A stretch of DNA of 64,000 nt from Pseudisothecium myosuroides. Taxonomy: Eukaryota; Streptophyta; Bryopsida; Hypnales; Lembophyllaceae. The position numbers were made by a program, and so were the translations under genes. Below are positions 11,951 through 22,900 of the stretch, one piece after another; the stretch's first letter is position 1; the number at the start of each line of letters is the position of its first letter. Location of the stretch: assembly GCA_951799445.1 (NCBI GenBank), contig OX637296.1, forward strand, positions 19,840,001-19,904,000, written 5' to 3'. The notes below the pieces were generated by a model. The model made no database searches. It was not told the DNA's origin and saw only the letters and a list, made by a program, of their open reading frames with translations.

Positions 11951-12482
11951 TTCAAATTAACCTGTATATCCTTTGTGAACTCATAATCGACAATGGATTT
12001 CAATATAATAATGATGTCTCCACCTTCCATTTGTACAAATGTCAATGATGCAATCCCTTTGTTTTACCATTGAATTTTTTTGAAAGCAGATGGTTAAATT
12101 ACATTGGTATATTACTCAATAGATTATTGGATTTTTGGCAAACTATCTTTCTTTACAATTATTTGTTGATTTGTATGTCTGACCCTAAAATTAATAAATA
12201 GAATAGACCATAAATGTATTGCTACTATCCCAATATCAAAGCTTACGTTAATAATATGTGGATGAATTTTGTGGATGAGGACTCCATAATGGAAAAGGCA
12301 ACCTCTTTGAAGGCTACTACATATTATGAGAGTAGGTTTAGAGTGAGGTAATTTATTAGAGTTGTAAAAGAGGGTGTGATGAGTGTAGGGTCGGGGGTGA
12401 GAAGAGCATTATTTGTTTTAGGATAATTTGTATATATTGTGGTTAATTGTTTTCTAACTTTTATTTGTATTGTTGTATGTAC

Positions 12483-12779
12483 CATTAGAGGAGATTTGGG
12501 GGCTTCAAAACCCCGCAAGTTCATGGGCTTTGGGAACCTTTGGAACTCTGCCACATCCGCAGTCTGATGTGGCACAAGGAGTGCCACCTCTTATATTAAT
12601 ATTTAATTAATCTTTAAATATTTTTTCAAAGTACATTTTTTAAATATTTAAATATTTATTATTAAAAATTAATTTTTTTAATTTTTTATTGTTAAAATGT
12701 TCTGACATCATACAACAATTCCTAGCAAGGCAAACAAGGCTAGAAATGGCCCTCCCTTGCCTCCAAATCTCTTCTAATG
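12483..12779. mobile_element. CATTAG-ended MITE (about 300 bp)
   Basis: Terminal inverted repeats CATTAGAGGAGATTTGGGGG (12483-) and its near reverse complement ending CTTCTAATG (12779). Related ends occur at 22013 (next to the PEX19 fragment), about 25764, about 41879 and about 44378, so this is a family. Confidence 0.55.
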
Positions 12780-13440
12780 CAAGAGACGTACTTAATGGCA
12801 ATGTTATTAATATTAAAAAATATATTTTTATAGCCAAAATGGGGATTTCAAGATGTTGTTAGCATAATTGAATGGAAAGGAGTTGTAGAATTGTTTGTGG
12901 CAACTACCATATACAATGATGAAATCTCTTATTTATCCCGTCCTTAACCCTTTAAGGACATTCCATATTGCCGTTTGGTCAAACTTTATTAGTTTTCTAT
13001 ACAAATACACACCTTTTGAAAATTTGATATTTTTTTCATGTATTAGTATATATCCAAAATTCAACTTTATTTTTTAGTAATTAAAAGAAATAAAATGAAT
13101 TTATATATATTTTTTGACTTGATGTTAAATGTCTTGGAGGTTGACTAAGAAAATTTAGTTTCAATAATCCAATTTTTAATTTTTAATTTTTTTTTTTCAA
13201 AATTGCTAAAATTGCAATTTTTGTGGCACTTTGAAGGTAGCATCTTGAAAGCTTACAATACACCATTTTTGAATTTCTATCAAATTTCTCTTACTTTGAG
13301 CTCAAGGAATACACCAATTATACCATGATCTTTATCACTATCATCTCCAATTTTTCTAAAAATAGATCATATTTTAAGCATTTCTGTAATTACTATTGAA
13401 ACAAGGAGTTTGAAATTAAATATCCTACTCAATTTTATTT

Positions 13441-13720
13441 TTTTTAATTTTTAATTTTCTTTTTAACAAATGGATCGAGCCATTGCATTAAAAAAACCAC
13501 AATACAAAATAGCCAAGCCACACAATCAGGATGGACAATGAAGAGATAAGAGCAAAAAGGAAAAAAAAACATGTAAGAACCCTAGTGAAAAGAACAAGAG
13601 GGAGGGCCCTTCTTATTTCAATAAATGGTGGAGCCTTCCCTACTAACAAGGACCAAAGATTGGAGCCAAATGCTATCAAATTTGGTCCAAATGCCAAGAT
13701 GGGGAGCTTCGACTGACAGT
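13441..13720 (-). mobile_element. 5'-truncated LINE 3' end (280 bp)
   Basis: The minus strand gives the same LINE tail as at 32.6-32.9 kb, including GGTCCAAATTTGATAGCATT and the CCATTTGTT-poly(A) end. About 250 bp align with the 32.6-kb copy. Open frames here are decayed LINE sequence. Confidence 0.65.
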
Positions 13721-13917
13721 TTGCTCTCTGATGAACTCTCTGACAATCTACTTGGTTTCAATCACTTGGTAGGTTGTTGTGTGAAATTCAGTGGTTGGTT
13801 GGTTTAGTTGTCTAAAAATTTTAAAAATACTTTCCGTCGGGGACTTGCTCCCTTGGTTCTTTGTACTATTTCCTCTATTAATGGAAATTGTTCATGTGTT
13901 TCAAAAAAAACAAAAAA
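13721..13917 (+). mobile_element. second type of retroelement 3' end with A-rich tail
   Basis: The plus strand ends CTCTATTAATGGAAATTG...GTTTCAAAAAAAACAAAAAAA. Similar tails occur on the minus strand at about 25529-25570 and 46918-46985. It looks like a different LINE subfamily. No coding part is recognisable. Confidence 0.4.
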
Positions 13918-14733
13918 ACTGGATGCAAATTTTTCCCCTATCTTGAGGGTGAAGACAAGCCCCAAGTTGAGCCTTCAAATGAGCAGCACGGCCGGAGTCA
14001 AGAAGCACATCCCATAATATCGTCTGCGTAAAGTCCAGAGGCTTAAATTGAATTTTGAATATTTTGATGGAAGGATTATCCTCCTATTTTAGGAACTGAA
14101 TGAAAGCCTCAATTCAGGGAGAAATAAAATTCTGATTTGCGAATAACTTACGATAAATAATACTCCATATGATATGAGGAGTCATATCGGTATCTCCAGT
14201 ACAGAGTATGGTACACGAGGCTGTGGTGCCCATGAATTAATCCAGTGAGGCTGCATGATTTATCCTATTTGGGAGGGAGGACACTCATAACATTCAGTAG
14301 CTCTACAGTGATGGTGTGGTATATTCCACCCCCCAATAGTGCATCATCAGTAGTTACTGATGAATTAGACAGGTGGAGGATGTAGAAGCACACCATTACT
14401 ATAGAATCAAGGCAACATCAACACATGCTACTGAATGTTGTGACTAAATCCTCCATGCCAAATTTATCCCTGGGAAAAATGCAGGATTTTTTTTATTTTT
14501 CACACAATTTTTTTTTTGTAAATTTTGAATTCATATTTGCGATCATAGACCGTAAATTAGCTAAGGCAAGCGTTGAACATATCCTAGACAAGGCTATAAT
14601 TAGGGGGCTTTTATCTACTTCTATCCCCCCAAAATACAAAATTCACCCTGTTGGTCCCAATGGAATCTATAAACAGCTGAACAAATTTACCTTTGTAAAC
14701 TGAAGCCTTGTTTGGAAGCTCTCTCCAGATGCA

Positions 14734-16027
14734 TTAACCCCTAAATGCCCAAGGCCTTTTGTGAACTTCTAGGAATTTGCTCTAAATTGAACAAAAAGCC
14801 AACATTTTGATTAGTTGTATCAATTCTTTTTGAATTGTAACCGTATAAAATCAAACTAGACATGTTAGAGATCACATTAGAAAAGAAAACACAACAATAT
14901 CTCACGGATTTAAAGATTATAACGTTTGATCATGAAGGTGTTACAACTATGAAAGTGATTTGAAAACTTTTAGTAATCTTTTCACATGTCAAATCTAAAA
15001 ATTTGGTCACCAAAAAAATATGAGGTTAACCCCTAAATGCCCGAGGCACCAAAAACTGGTGTCAACAATACTTTGTAGTTAAATAAAACCTAACCAAGTT
15101 GCTATTTTTAGTAGTTTATATTTTTGTAAAATTCTTTTTGAAGTCTAGTTTTAGCATCAAAAATCCGATTTTGAAAATGATTGATTATGATTTTTCTATT
15201 CAAGATTTTTTGTAAGGGTATCCATTGTAATCTTGACTTTCCATAGTGTTGAGGGCTCTTGGAAATGAGCCTCAAATACACTAGATCTTGATGAAAAAAT
15301 CACATTAGAAATTCATTTAATAAAATTGTAGAGTAGATTTTGAGAAGTCATAAATTGATTGAGGTTATGCGTGTTAGGCCCTTTGACCTCATATTTTTTT
15401 GGTGACCAACTTTTTAGATTTGATATGTAAAAAGAAGATTGAAAGAATTTCTTAGTTTTAACACCCTCATGTTCAAACATTATAATCTTTCAATTCATAA
15501 GTGATATTGTTGTATTTTCTTTTCCTATGAGATCTCTAGTATGTCTAGTTTGAATTTGTACGGTTACATTTCCAAAAAAATTGATACAACTTATCAAAAC
15601 GTTGACTTTTTGTTCAATTTAGAGCAAATTCGTAGAGGCTCAGAAAAGGCCTTGGGCATTTAGGGGTTAAAGGGCCTAACATGCATAACCCCAATCAATT
15701 TATGACTTCTCAAAATCTACTCTATAATTTTTTTAAATGAATTTCTCATGTGGTTTTTTTCTCAAAGATCTAGTGCACTTTAGGCTCATTCCCAAGAGCC
15801 TTCAACACTACAGAAGTCAAGATTGCAATGGACACCCTTGCACAAAATCTTGAATAGAAAAATCATAATCAATCATTTTCAAAATCGGATTTTTGATGCT
15901 AAAACTAAACTTCAAAAAGAATTTTTCAAAAATATAAATCATCAAAAATAGTAATTTGGTAAGGTTTTATTTAACTTCAAAAATTGGTTGAGGACACATT
16001 CTGTCCTCAGGGTCATTTTGGGGTCAA
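14734..16027. mobile_element. TTAA-650 element, outer copy (interrupted by an inner copy)
   Basis: The left end is TTAA (14734-14737) then CCCCTAAATGCCCAAGGC. The degraded right end reads AGGGTCATTTTGGGGTCAA (to 16027). Its interior is split by a second, oppositely oriented copy at 15026-15670. With the inner copy removed it collinearly matches the element at 30147-30796. No coding capacity. TTAA at the borders and C-rich termini resemble piggyBac-type elements. Confidence 0.75.
15026..15670. mobile_element. TTAA-650 element, inner copy with TTAA target duplication
   Basis: A complete 637-bp body (15030-15666) flanked by TTAA at 15026-15029 and 15667-15670. Ends are CCCCTAAATGCCCGAGGC and GCCTTGGGCATTTAGGGG. 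It sits inside the outer copy in opposite orientation. The corresponding site in the 30-kb sister copy reads ATGAACTTAAAGGGCC with a single TTAA, so the duplication is directly visible. Confidence 0.85.
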
Positions 16028-16405
16028 GGTATGTGCACCTAAAAGAGACACTCTTCTAACTGTGCCACCTATCTATATTTGTCCAAGATTTCAAGCTAGA
16101 AATCTTGAACAATTGTAGGTAAGTGGCACAATTAAGAGAGTGTCTCTTCATGTGCACAAACCTTATAACCCAACCCCATTGAATGCGATCCTAGTCAATT
16201 TTTGTTTTATCTCTGCAATGAACTTCATTCTTTGCCAAAAGAAACAAAAATTAAATTATTTAATACTTTTGGTTTGTGAGGAATTAGAACTTGAGGAAGA
16301 TAAAAGATTTAAAAAAATATAGAACTGCTACAATAAATCTTATAAAAAAAAATCAGTATACAAATAGTACCCATTGTATTGGTGGTTATTTTATTCCTCC
16401 TAAGG

Positions 16406-16930
16406 TTAACCCCTAAATGACCGTTGTCCCTTCAGGGGACAAATGTGTTTTCGGGCAGGTACCAACGGGCTGAAATTTTCTCTTGATTTTTTGAAACTTT
16501 TTCTGGACCTCGAACAGCTGATTAGCTTTGTGGGAATATAATTTTTTCCACAATTGGTGCCCGTGAACAATAGTTATGACCAAATAAGCTGAAAACAAGG
16601 GACGGCGGGCAGCCCGGGCAGCAGAAAAAAAATGGACAAAAATTTGAATTTTTTTTTTAATATTTTTTTTCTGATAGATTATATTTTTGCCTATCTGGAA
16701 AGCTTTGATTCATTTCATTTGGATATGTTATGAGAAAGTTATGGATATTCTTGTTTTTCGGGCAGTTAGAGCATCTTCTTGAAAAAAATAACTTGTAGGA
16801 TTCATTTCTGAATGCAATTTTCCAAATTTTTCAATTTTTTTTTTCATGGTTTAGCTTACTTGCTAAAACAATCTCACCAATGGGATTACTGCATTTTAAT
16901 TCCATCTAAAATATATGAAAATTTGATTTT
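16406..16930. mobile_element. TTAA-930 element, partial copy
   Basis: Starts TTAACCCCTAAATGACCG and runs as the reverse complement of 24.93-25.45 kb for about 510 bp (for example CGGGCAGTTAGAGCATCTTC). It then breaks off into AT-rich sequence. Internal motifs of the other half reappear around 17.37-17.58 kb, so the copy is rearranged. Confidence 0.65.
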
Positions 16931-18319
16931 GAAAAATTTGAAGACAATTTTTAACAAATATAATTATTTGATTTTGATTTTGATTTGAATTCCAATGAAA
17001 TTCAATAATTACAATTCTAACTTGAAATTTGATCAAAACTTTGGTCAAATTCAACTCTAATGCAAATTTTGTTTCATATAACTTAATAAAAATTCAAACT
17101 TTGATTCAACTCGGATCAATTCAACTCCAATTAGAATTTAAATTCTAATACAATTCTCATTCTATTCTCTTTATCATATAATTTGATTAGAGTTCAACTT
17201 TACTATTTGATTGAATTTTTAACTTATATTTTTAAGTATTTTCATTCTCATTCTAATTTGATTTGAATTGTAAATTTTGAATGAAAAGAGTTCAAATTTT
17301 GAACTATTCATTGTTCTACTCTACATTAGATTTGAATTATTTAATTTAGAACTTTGCAAGCCCTCAAATTGCCTAGGCTATTTTTATACCAAAAAACACT
17401 CAAAACTGTTAATTCTGCTGCATTCATCCAAGAAAAATAGAAAGAATATTTTTTTGGAATTAAACCATAGGATCTTGTAATTCATTTGTCTTAGATCATA
17501 GAAAGAATAGTTTTTTTGAACACTAGCCGGAAATTTCAAATGACTTTGACTACCAATTGTGGAAATTTTTTGCACTGCAGACTTTGATTAAAAAAAAAAA
17601 TTGTATTGAAGGATTGCGTTAAAATTCTAGCCAAAAAATATAATAAAAAACAACACTTCATTTCCAATCTTTAAGAAATTAAAGACACATAGATTCAAGG
17701 TTGAACACAAAAACATAATAATTGAAGAAAAAATTTTGTTCCCCAAGGGGACAATGGTAATTTAGAAATAAAATATAAACTCTAAGTTTTGAACTATTCA
17801 AAAAATGAGTTTTCAACTATTCAAACTTCTAAATTTGAACTATTCTAAAATAGAACTCTTTATTTTTAAGTTTTGGCCAAACCACCTTTAGAAAAATGCT
17901 TGCCAAATTTACAAAACATGTTGTAACAAATTGAAAATTTTACCACTAAAACTAAACTTCAAAATCTATTATTTCCAACAAGTTTCATGAAAAACAAACG
18001 TACTACAAAGGAGAAAATCGCTTGCAAAGTTGGCTAACTTGGCAAAAATACAACCATGAATAAATAAATCTAACTTTGGCCAAACCACCTCTAGGAAAAT
18101 GCTTGTCAGATTTTCAAATCATACTATAATAAATTGAAAATTTTACCACTAAAACCAAACTTCAGTATCTAGTGTTTCCAACAAGTTTAATGAAAAACCG
18201 AGTGAAAAACGGACTTATTGTGGAAGACATATGTACCTCCAAAGTCTCCTGACTTTGCAAAATAGAAACAAAAACAAAAACAAAAACTGCATAAATACAT
18301 CTAATTAACCTCTTTCTAT
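16931..18319. other. AT-rich DNA with decayed element pieces
   Basis: No gene seen. It contains a scattered half of a TTAA-930 element (about 17.37-17.58 kb). Two diverged direct copies of about 170 bp, sharing GGCCAAACCACCT, lie at 17.87-18.03 and 18.07-18.24 kb. Confidence 0.45.
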
Positions 18320-18405
18320 CAAGGGACTCCAACCATGGTGCAATGGTTGGAGTCCATGGTTACAAACTAAGAGGTTCAAGGTTCAAACTGTGCCTTGGTT
18401 GCCCA
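18320..18405 (+). mobile_element. tRNA-like SINE head (putative)
   Basis: An A-box-like TGGTGCAATGGTTGG (18336-18350) and a B-box-like GGTTCAAACTG (18380-18390) are about 44 nt apart, the spacing found in tRNAs. There is no cloverleaf, so this is more likely the head of a tRNA-derived SINE than a tRNA gene. The 3' end was not defined. Confidence 0.4.
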
Positions 18406-19460
18406 TGTGGCGGGCTGCCCACATGCTCTTGGAAAAATTTCAACTACTGTCCGGAAAAAAATTCGGTCAGCAAATTTTTTTTCAGCTGCTTGAAAAGTTT
18501 GGGTAGCAAATGGGGGAAAAAATTGATTAAAATATCAAAGGATTGTTGGAATCAACATAAATCTATGCTAAGAAATGTCTGAATCAAGTTGTCCTAATCA
18601 ATTTTTCCTATCAAAAGAACTATGTGAAATTTATGCTGAAACGGACATGGTTTTGTCTAGTAGTGTCTCATATCCTGCATTACATGGTTTGAATTGGCAC
18701 AAACTATAAAGATTTTCGAAGTTGTGTTCATTTACTTTACGTGTAATGATCGGGACTTTATCTTAGCATGTGGACAGTCATGTAGTTCAAGGTATTTAGG
18801 CAATTTGGTAATATTGTACGGACACAAATGTGTACAATTTTCTAGCCGCTTCCTTTTGCCAAGTGCTGGACTACTTTTGAAAGCCCTTGGTCTCTTTTAC
18901 AAAATATATGGCATATTAGTCATTAAGTGTATTGCAAGCGCAGTCATCACGCGGTCTAAGTTTGTGTCTTCTTCGTGGTTGTACTTATCCTTCACATCTT
19001 TCTTTGTTGGCCTTGGAAGTAGACTAGCAATCTTCTAAAAATTTGTTCCAAACATTTGCAATGCCTGCATGTGACAAACGCAATCAACCTGCGAGTTTTA
19101 CTTGATGCAACATAAACAACTAACTTCGTGGTGTGGTTAATTAATTCCCTCAAAGAATGTTTCCGTATTGTCTAGCTCCCACGCGCCTAGTTCAACTTCT
19201 CTCTTCCGCTTTTGATTGTCAAAAAAGGGCACGAGTGGGGGCAAGGGTAGGGGTAGGGGATTTATCTTGCCTAGGCAAGACTGAACCAAAACAATTCTAA
19301 GACAATCAGAGACTAAAGATCCAGCAGCACTCTCTATCGATCGTATGAATATGCTTATGTATCTATCAAGCACAACTTGTCGGAGATTCGGTTAGACTCA
19401 AATTCAATTGTGAAGTAAGCTTATGGCGGTTGTACAAATTTGTATCCATACAATATTACC

Positions 19461-19956
19461 TGCAGATGTGAACTCTCAATTCGAGCAATTCGTGACAATT
19501 TCACAGCAGAGTACGTTCGATTGATACATTCATATATTTGCAAATCATTCTGTATCCTTCAAATAGCAGGGGATAAGCAATCCATCTTGATGGGGAAAAT
19601 TGAATCAAATGAATCCAGGATCCCGCCAAAATCTGAGGATGTCGAATTGGATGAATTTCATCACCTACAATGCGTGGAACTCCTCCTCTAAGCTGCACTG
19701 CGGCAATTTGAAAGCTCTATTGAACATCTTTCCAGAAACTTTCGGCACCAACTCATTGATCGCTAGCTTTAGCCATGCTCGCCATTTGATTTCAGATAAG
19801 ATTCTTATTTTACTACACGTCTTCTAATCAATTTATTCATTTTTTGTAGTTGCTATTTGAAGGATACATAATTATTTGCAAATATGAATGTATCAATCGA
19901 ATGTACTCTGCTGTGAAATTGTCACGAATTACTTGAATTGAGAGTTCACATCTGCA
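19461..19956. mobile_element. inverted-repeat element with 110-bp arms and a non-repetitive centre
   Basis: Left arm 19461-19575 (TGCAGATGTGAACTCTCAAT...) and right arm 19845-19956 are reverse complements. They enclose about 270 bp of more balanced composition that does not fold. The layout is like a transposon that has captured foreign sequence. The centre's short frames were not recognised. Target duplications are unclear. Confidence 0.55.
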
Positions 19957-20657
19957 AGCTAGTGCAATAATAATGCCAACGAGTTGATATCTAACAATCA
20001 AGACGGTCGTGATCTTAGTTTGCTAAATTATGGTGAGGTTCATGTTTTGGTTGTCCGTAATTGTTCTGCATAATTTGTCAATAGGTAATAATGTGCTGTC
20101 CGAAGGTACTTTTACTCTTGTTTTTGAATCTCAAAAGTGCGGTCTTGAATCAAATGAATTCCTTTTGGAATCTTTCAAAATCTTCCAAAATCTTTTGAAA
20201 TCATTTGGAATCTTCTATAAAGTATAAATTTTGATTTTGAATTTTTAACAAATATAATTATTTGATTTTGAAAAATTTGAAGTCTTTATAATTTGATGAT
20301 TTGCGCATTTCAAATGAACAGTTTTAGGCAATTTGTGTTGATTAGAAGTCAACATTTCAGTTGATTGGTCATTGTACATTTCAAATCAATAGAAATCTAT
20401 GTTGTTCAAGCAATCTATATTGATTGTCCAAAGAAAATTGGCAAATGTGCCGTTTTTGCATAAATGTTTGCTGAAATCAACAAAAATCAACACAATCTAT
20501 GCAAAAACGGGCCCCCTTTTCTAGTAGTGAAAAATGGCGTGGCCAGATATCATTGCATGCAACAAATGAACTCTGATTTACAACTCACTTCTTGCTTCCA
20601 TCAGCTTAAATTACATTGTGGAAGAGCCTTTATTTCTAAACTTCTACTTTCCATCAA

Positions 20658-22012
20658 TTACATGATGTTGCAATTTCCTAGACCACCTACACTAAGTGCA
20701 CCTACTCCTGAAAAATCGCTGAGCATTGGCAAACCATCTTCTCCTAGTTCAAGGCCAAGAGCTAGCTTGCGAACAATATCTGGTGGAGGTTGGCCACAGT
20801 CTTGCATATTTTGCATAAGATCCACAACTGTTTGAAAATCATCCGGTGTGGTTTCATATACATAGCACAACTATTTGATGAAATCATATTGTCTTTTGTA
20901 GCGTGTGATGTCCTCACTACTAAGCTCCGACTTATATGCCGAGTCCAGCCATTTCGGGTACCTATCACCTATCTCTTTCATTGGGCCCTCATGGATGATT
21001 GCAAGAAACACCTGTACTATTTTCAGTCACACGTTCAATGCGGAAGTTGTTTTGTGCCATAAGTATTGCAAAAATGACTGAATGAACATGAAATTTGAAA
21101 GTAATCTTTCTATAGCAATAGAAAATGCACTTGAATTATTTCAATTTTTTCAAAATTATCTCAATAGGTGAAATTGAATTTTGAATATGTGTCACACATG
21201 TAGTTTTGGTGTTTTTTAGTACTATCGAGTACCTTTTTTGAAGAATTACGTCATCAAATTTGGTAGGCTAGCTCTTCTAATAGAAATACACCTTTTCATG
21301 AGAGGAATTTCCAAAAACATGTTCTAAGTGTGTTTTACATTGGCCTAAAGTATGTTATATTCAGGTTGAATTTATGTTGAACTAAAAATGATTTTTTACT
21401 TTTAGTTTTAATCTTCCTACTTTTCTCTTAGTTGACAACAATGGCCACTTCTAAAATAAGTTTTTCAAATTCATTTTCTAATTTTTAAAAATAAAAATGT
21501 GAAAGTCTCATTTTTTAGGGTAAATTGTAGCCTATGGCTCAAAATAATACTTCAGAATACAAAAAAAGACTCAATAGTATTGGTGGGGGCGTGTAGTATC
21601 TCCTATCTCCTAATGTAATTTGTTTTCTTAAAGGCAAATTAAATATTTCCATCCATTTTTGTCATCCAAATGATCCAATGATGAACATCACATGTTGTCA
21701 GTAGTAAATTTGAAATCCAATTGATTATTCAGATTTTATATTCCATACCCCTAATAGTACTGAAGGTGACTCGTAGTACTAAAAGTACTAAAAGGCCAAA
21801 AATCAGAAATGCAACAAATAGTACAAGTGTTTCTTGCAATCGCCCTCATATAATACTTTCTTGGAAAGAGGCTGCCGCATCATGGTATCCATCAAGCCCT
21901 GCATATCCTGACTTATGCTAAGAGTTTCAAATTGCTTGATAAAAATTTCCATATCGTCAGCACCAACAGAAGGCGTATCTATACTTTCTACTATATGCTG
22001 TGTTTGTTCACC
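20658..22012 (-). pseudogene. PEX19: PEX19 (peroxisomal membrane protein chaperone) C-terminal fragment, broken
   Basis: The minus strand encodes the C-terminal part of peroxin 19. The first block (22012-21843) has the family motif LMDTMMRQPLSKKVLYEG. The second (20992-20658) has PMKEIGDRYPKWLD, RYKRQYDFIK, LMQNMQDCGQPPPDIV and a terminal CNIM, the CaaX farnesylation motif expected for PEX19. PEX19 binds peroxisomal membrane proteins in the cytosol and docks on PEX3. An 850-bp transposon sits between the blocks, and a TAG lies after RQYDFIK where the family has a coding residue. The fragment has no introns and is cut at 22012/22013, exactly where a CATTAG-type element end begins. A retrocopy or transposon-carried fragment is likely; a functional gene should exist elsewhere. 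Confidence 0.85.
20986..21849. mobile_element. GATTGCAAGAAAC element inserted in the PEX19 fragment
   Basis: An 850-bp body (20993-21842) between duplicated CCCTCAT (20986-20992 and 21843-21849). Ends are GGATGATTGCAAGAAACACC and, reversed, CGATTGCAAGAAACACTTG. Deleting the body and one duplicate rejoins the PEX19 frame. A 7-bp (possibly 8-bp) duplication suggests a hAT-like element. No transposase frame. Confidence 0.8.
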
Positions 22013-22431
22013 CATTAGAAAAAATTTGAGGCCTCTGGAGGTCCGCAGCCCTTTGAAGACTCCAAAGTTTAGGTTTTTTTTGGCTTAGGAATTTTTTTCC
22101 CCTTATACCCGCTTAACTTCCGGCAGTTTGTCGGATGACTATCACCAGTTCAAAATCCAAGTACAAGTGTTTAAAAATTAGGGTTAAGGTGTTTTAATTC
22201 CCCTTAACTAGTTAACCCTGATTTTTAAATAACTTAATCTTGGATACACCTTGCACACTAAATAAGTTGTGGAAAAACAAGCAAATGTTCAAAATATTCC
22301 AAGGACTTTCTTCCTTTATAAACATTTTTTTATGACAATGTGAAACATTTATTTCATGAACACTTGGTGGTAATGAAGATGAGAAGAGAAGCACTTTATA
22401 CAAGTTGGGTAGTAGTAGTGAACACAATCCA

Positions 22432-22900
22432 TGTGGAATATGTAAATTAGGCTGAATAAGAGCTCAACCACTCACAATTAAATTAAAATAAGAATTGTGC
22501 TCAAAGTCGAATTTCAAACCTCATTTAGGCATAGTAGAATAACTTTTTTCAAAAAACTTAGAACTAGAAAAATTTGGGGAGTTAAACTAATTCTAATCTC
22601 CAAAAATTGATTTGAGGTCTAAAGACATCAAATAAAAGTTATGGACAAAAGTCAGAGAGTGTGTTTCAAAATGTTCAAAAAAATGTCCCTTCCAATCCCT
22701 CTCTGAAATTTGGCCATAATTTTTAATTGGAGTCTCCAAATCTCAAACCAATTTTTGGAGAGGAAGTTTAACTTGATTTCCACGTTAATTTAGTTCACTT
22801 TTTTTTTTAAATAGATAATTTACTATACCTAAATAAGGTTTGAAATTTGGCTTCTAACACAATTCCTGCATTTGACTTAACTATGAATGGCCAAGCTCCT
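22432..22900. mobile_element. AGAGCTCAACC foldback element, copy 2
   Basis: Homologous to 11465-11950. It shares GTGGAATATG, AGAGCTCAACCACTCA, CCTCATTTAGGCATAGTAGA and the mirrored AAAAGTTATGGACAAAA arms. Confidence 0.65.

Noticed and set aside
18694..19038. 114-codon plus-strand frame
   Set aside because: No recognisable domain or splice context; could be chance in AT-rich sequence.
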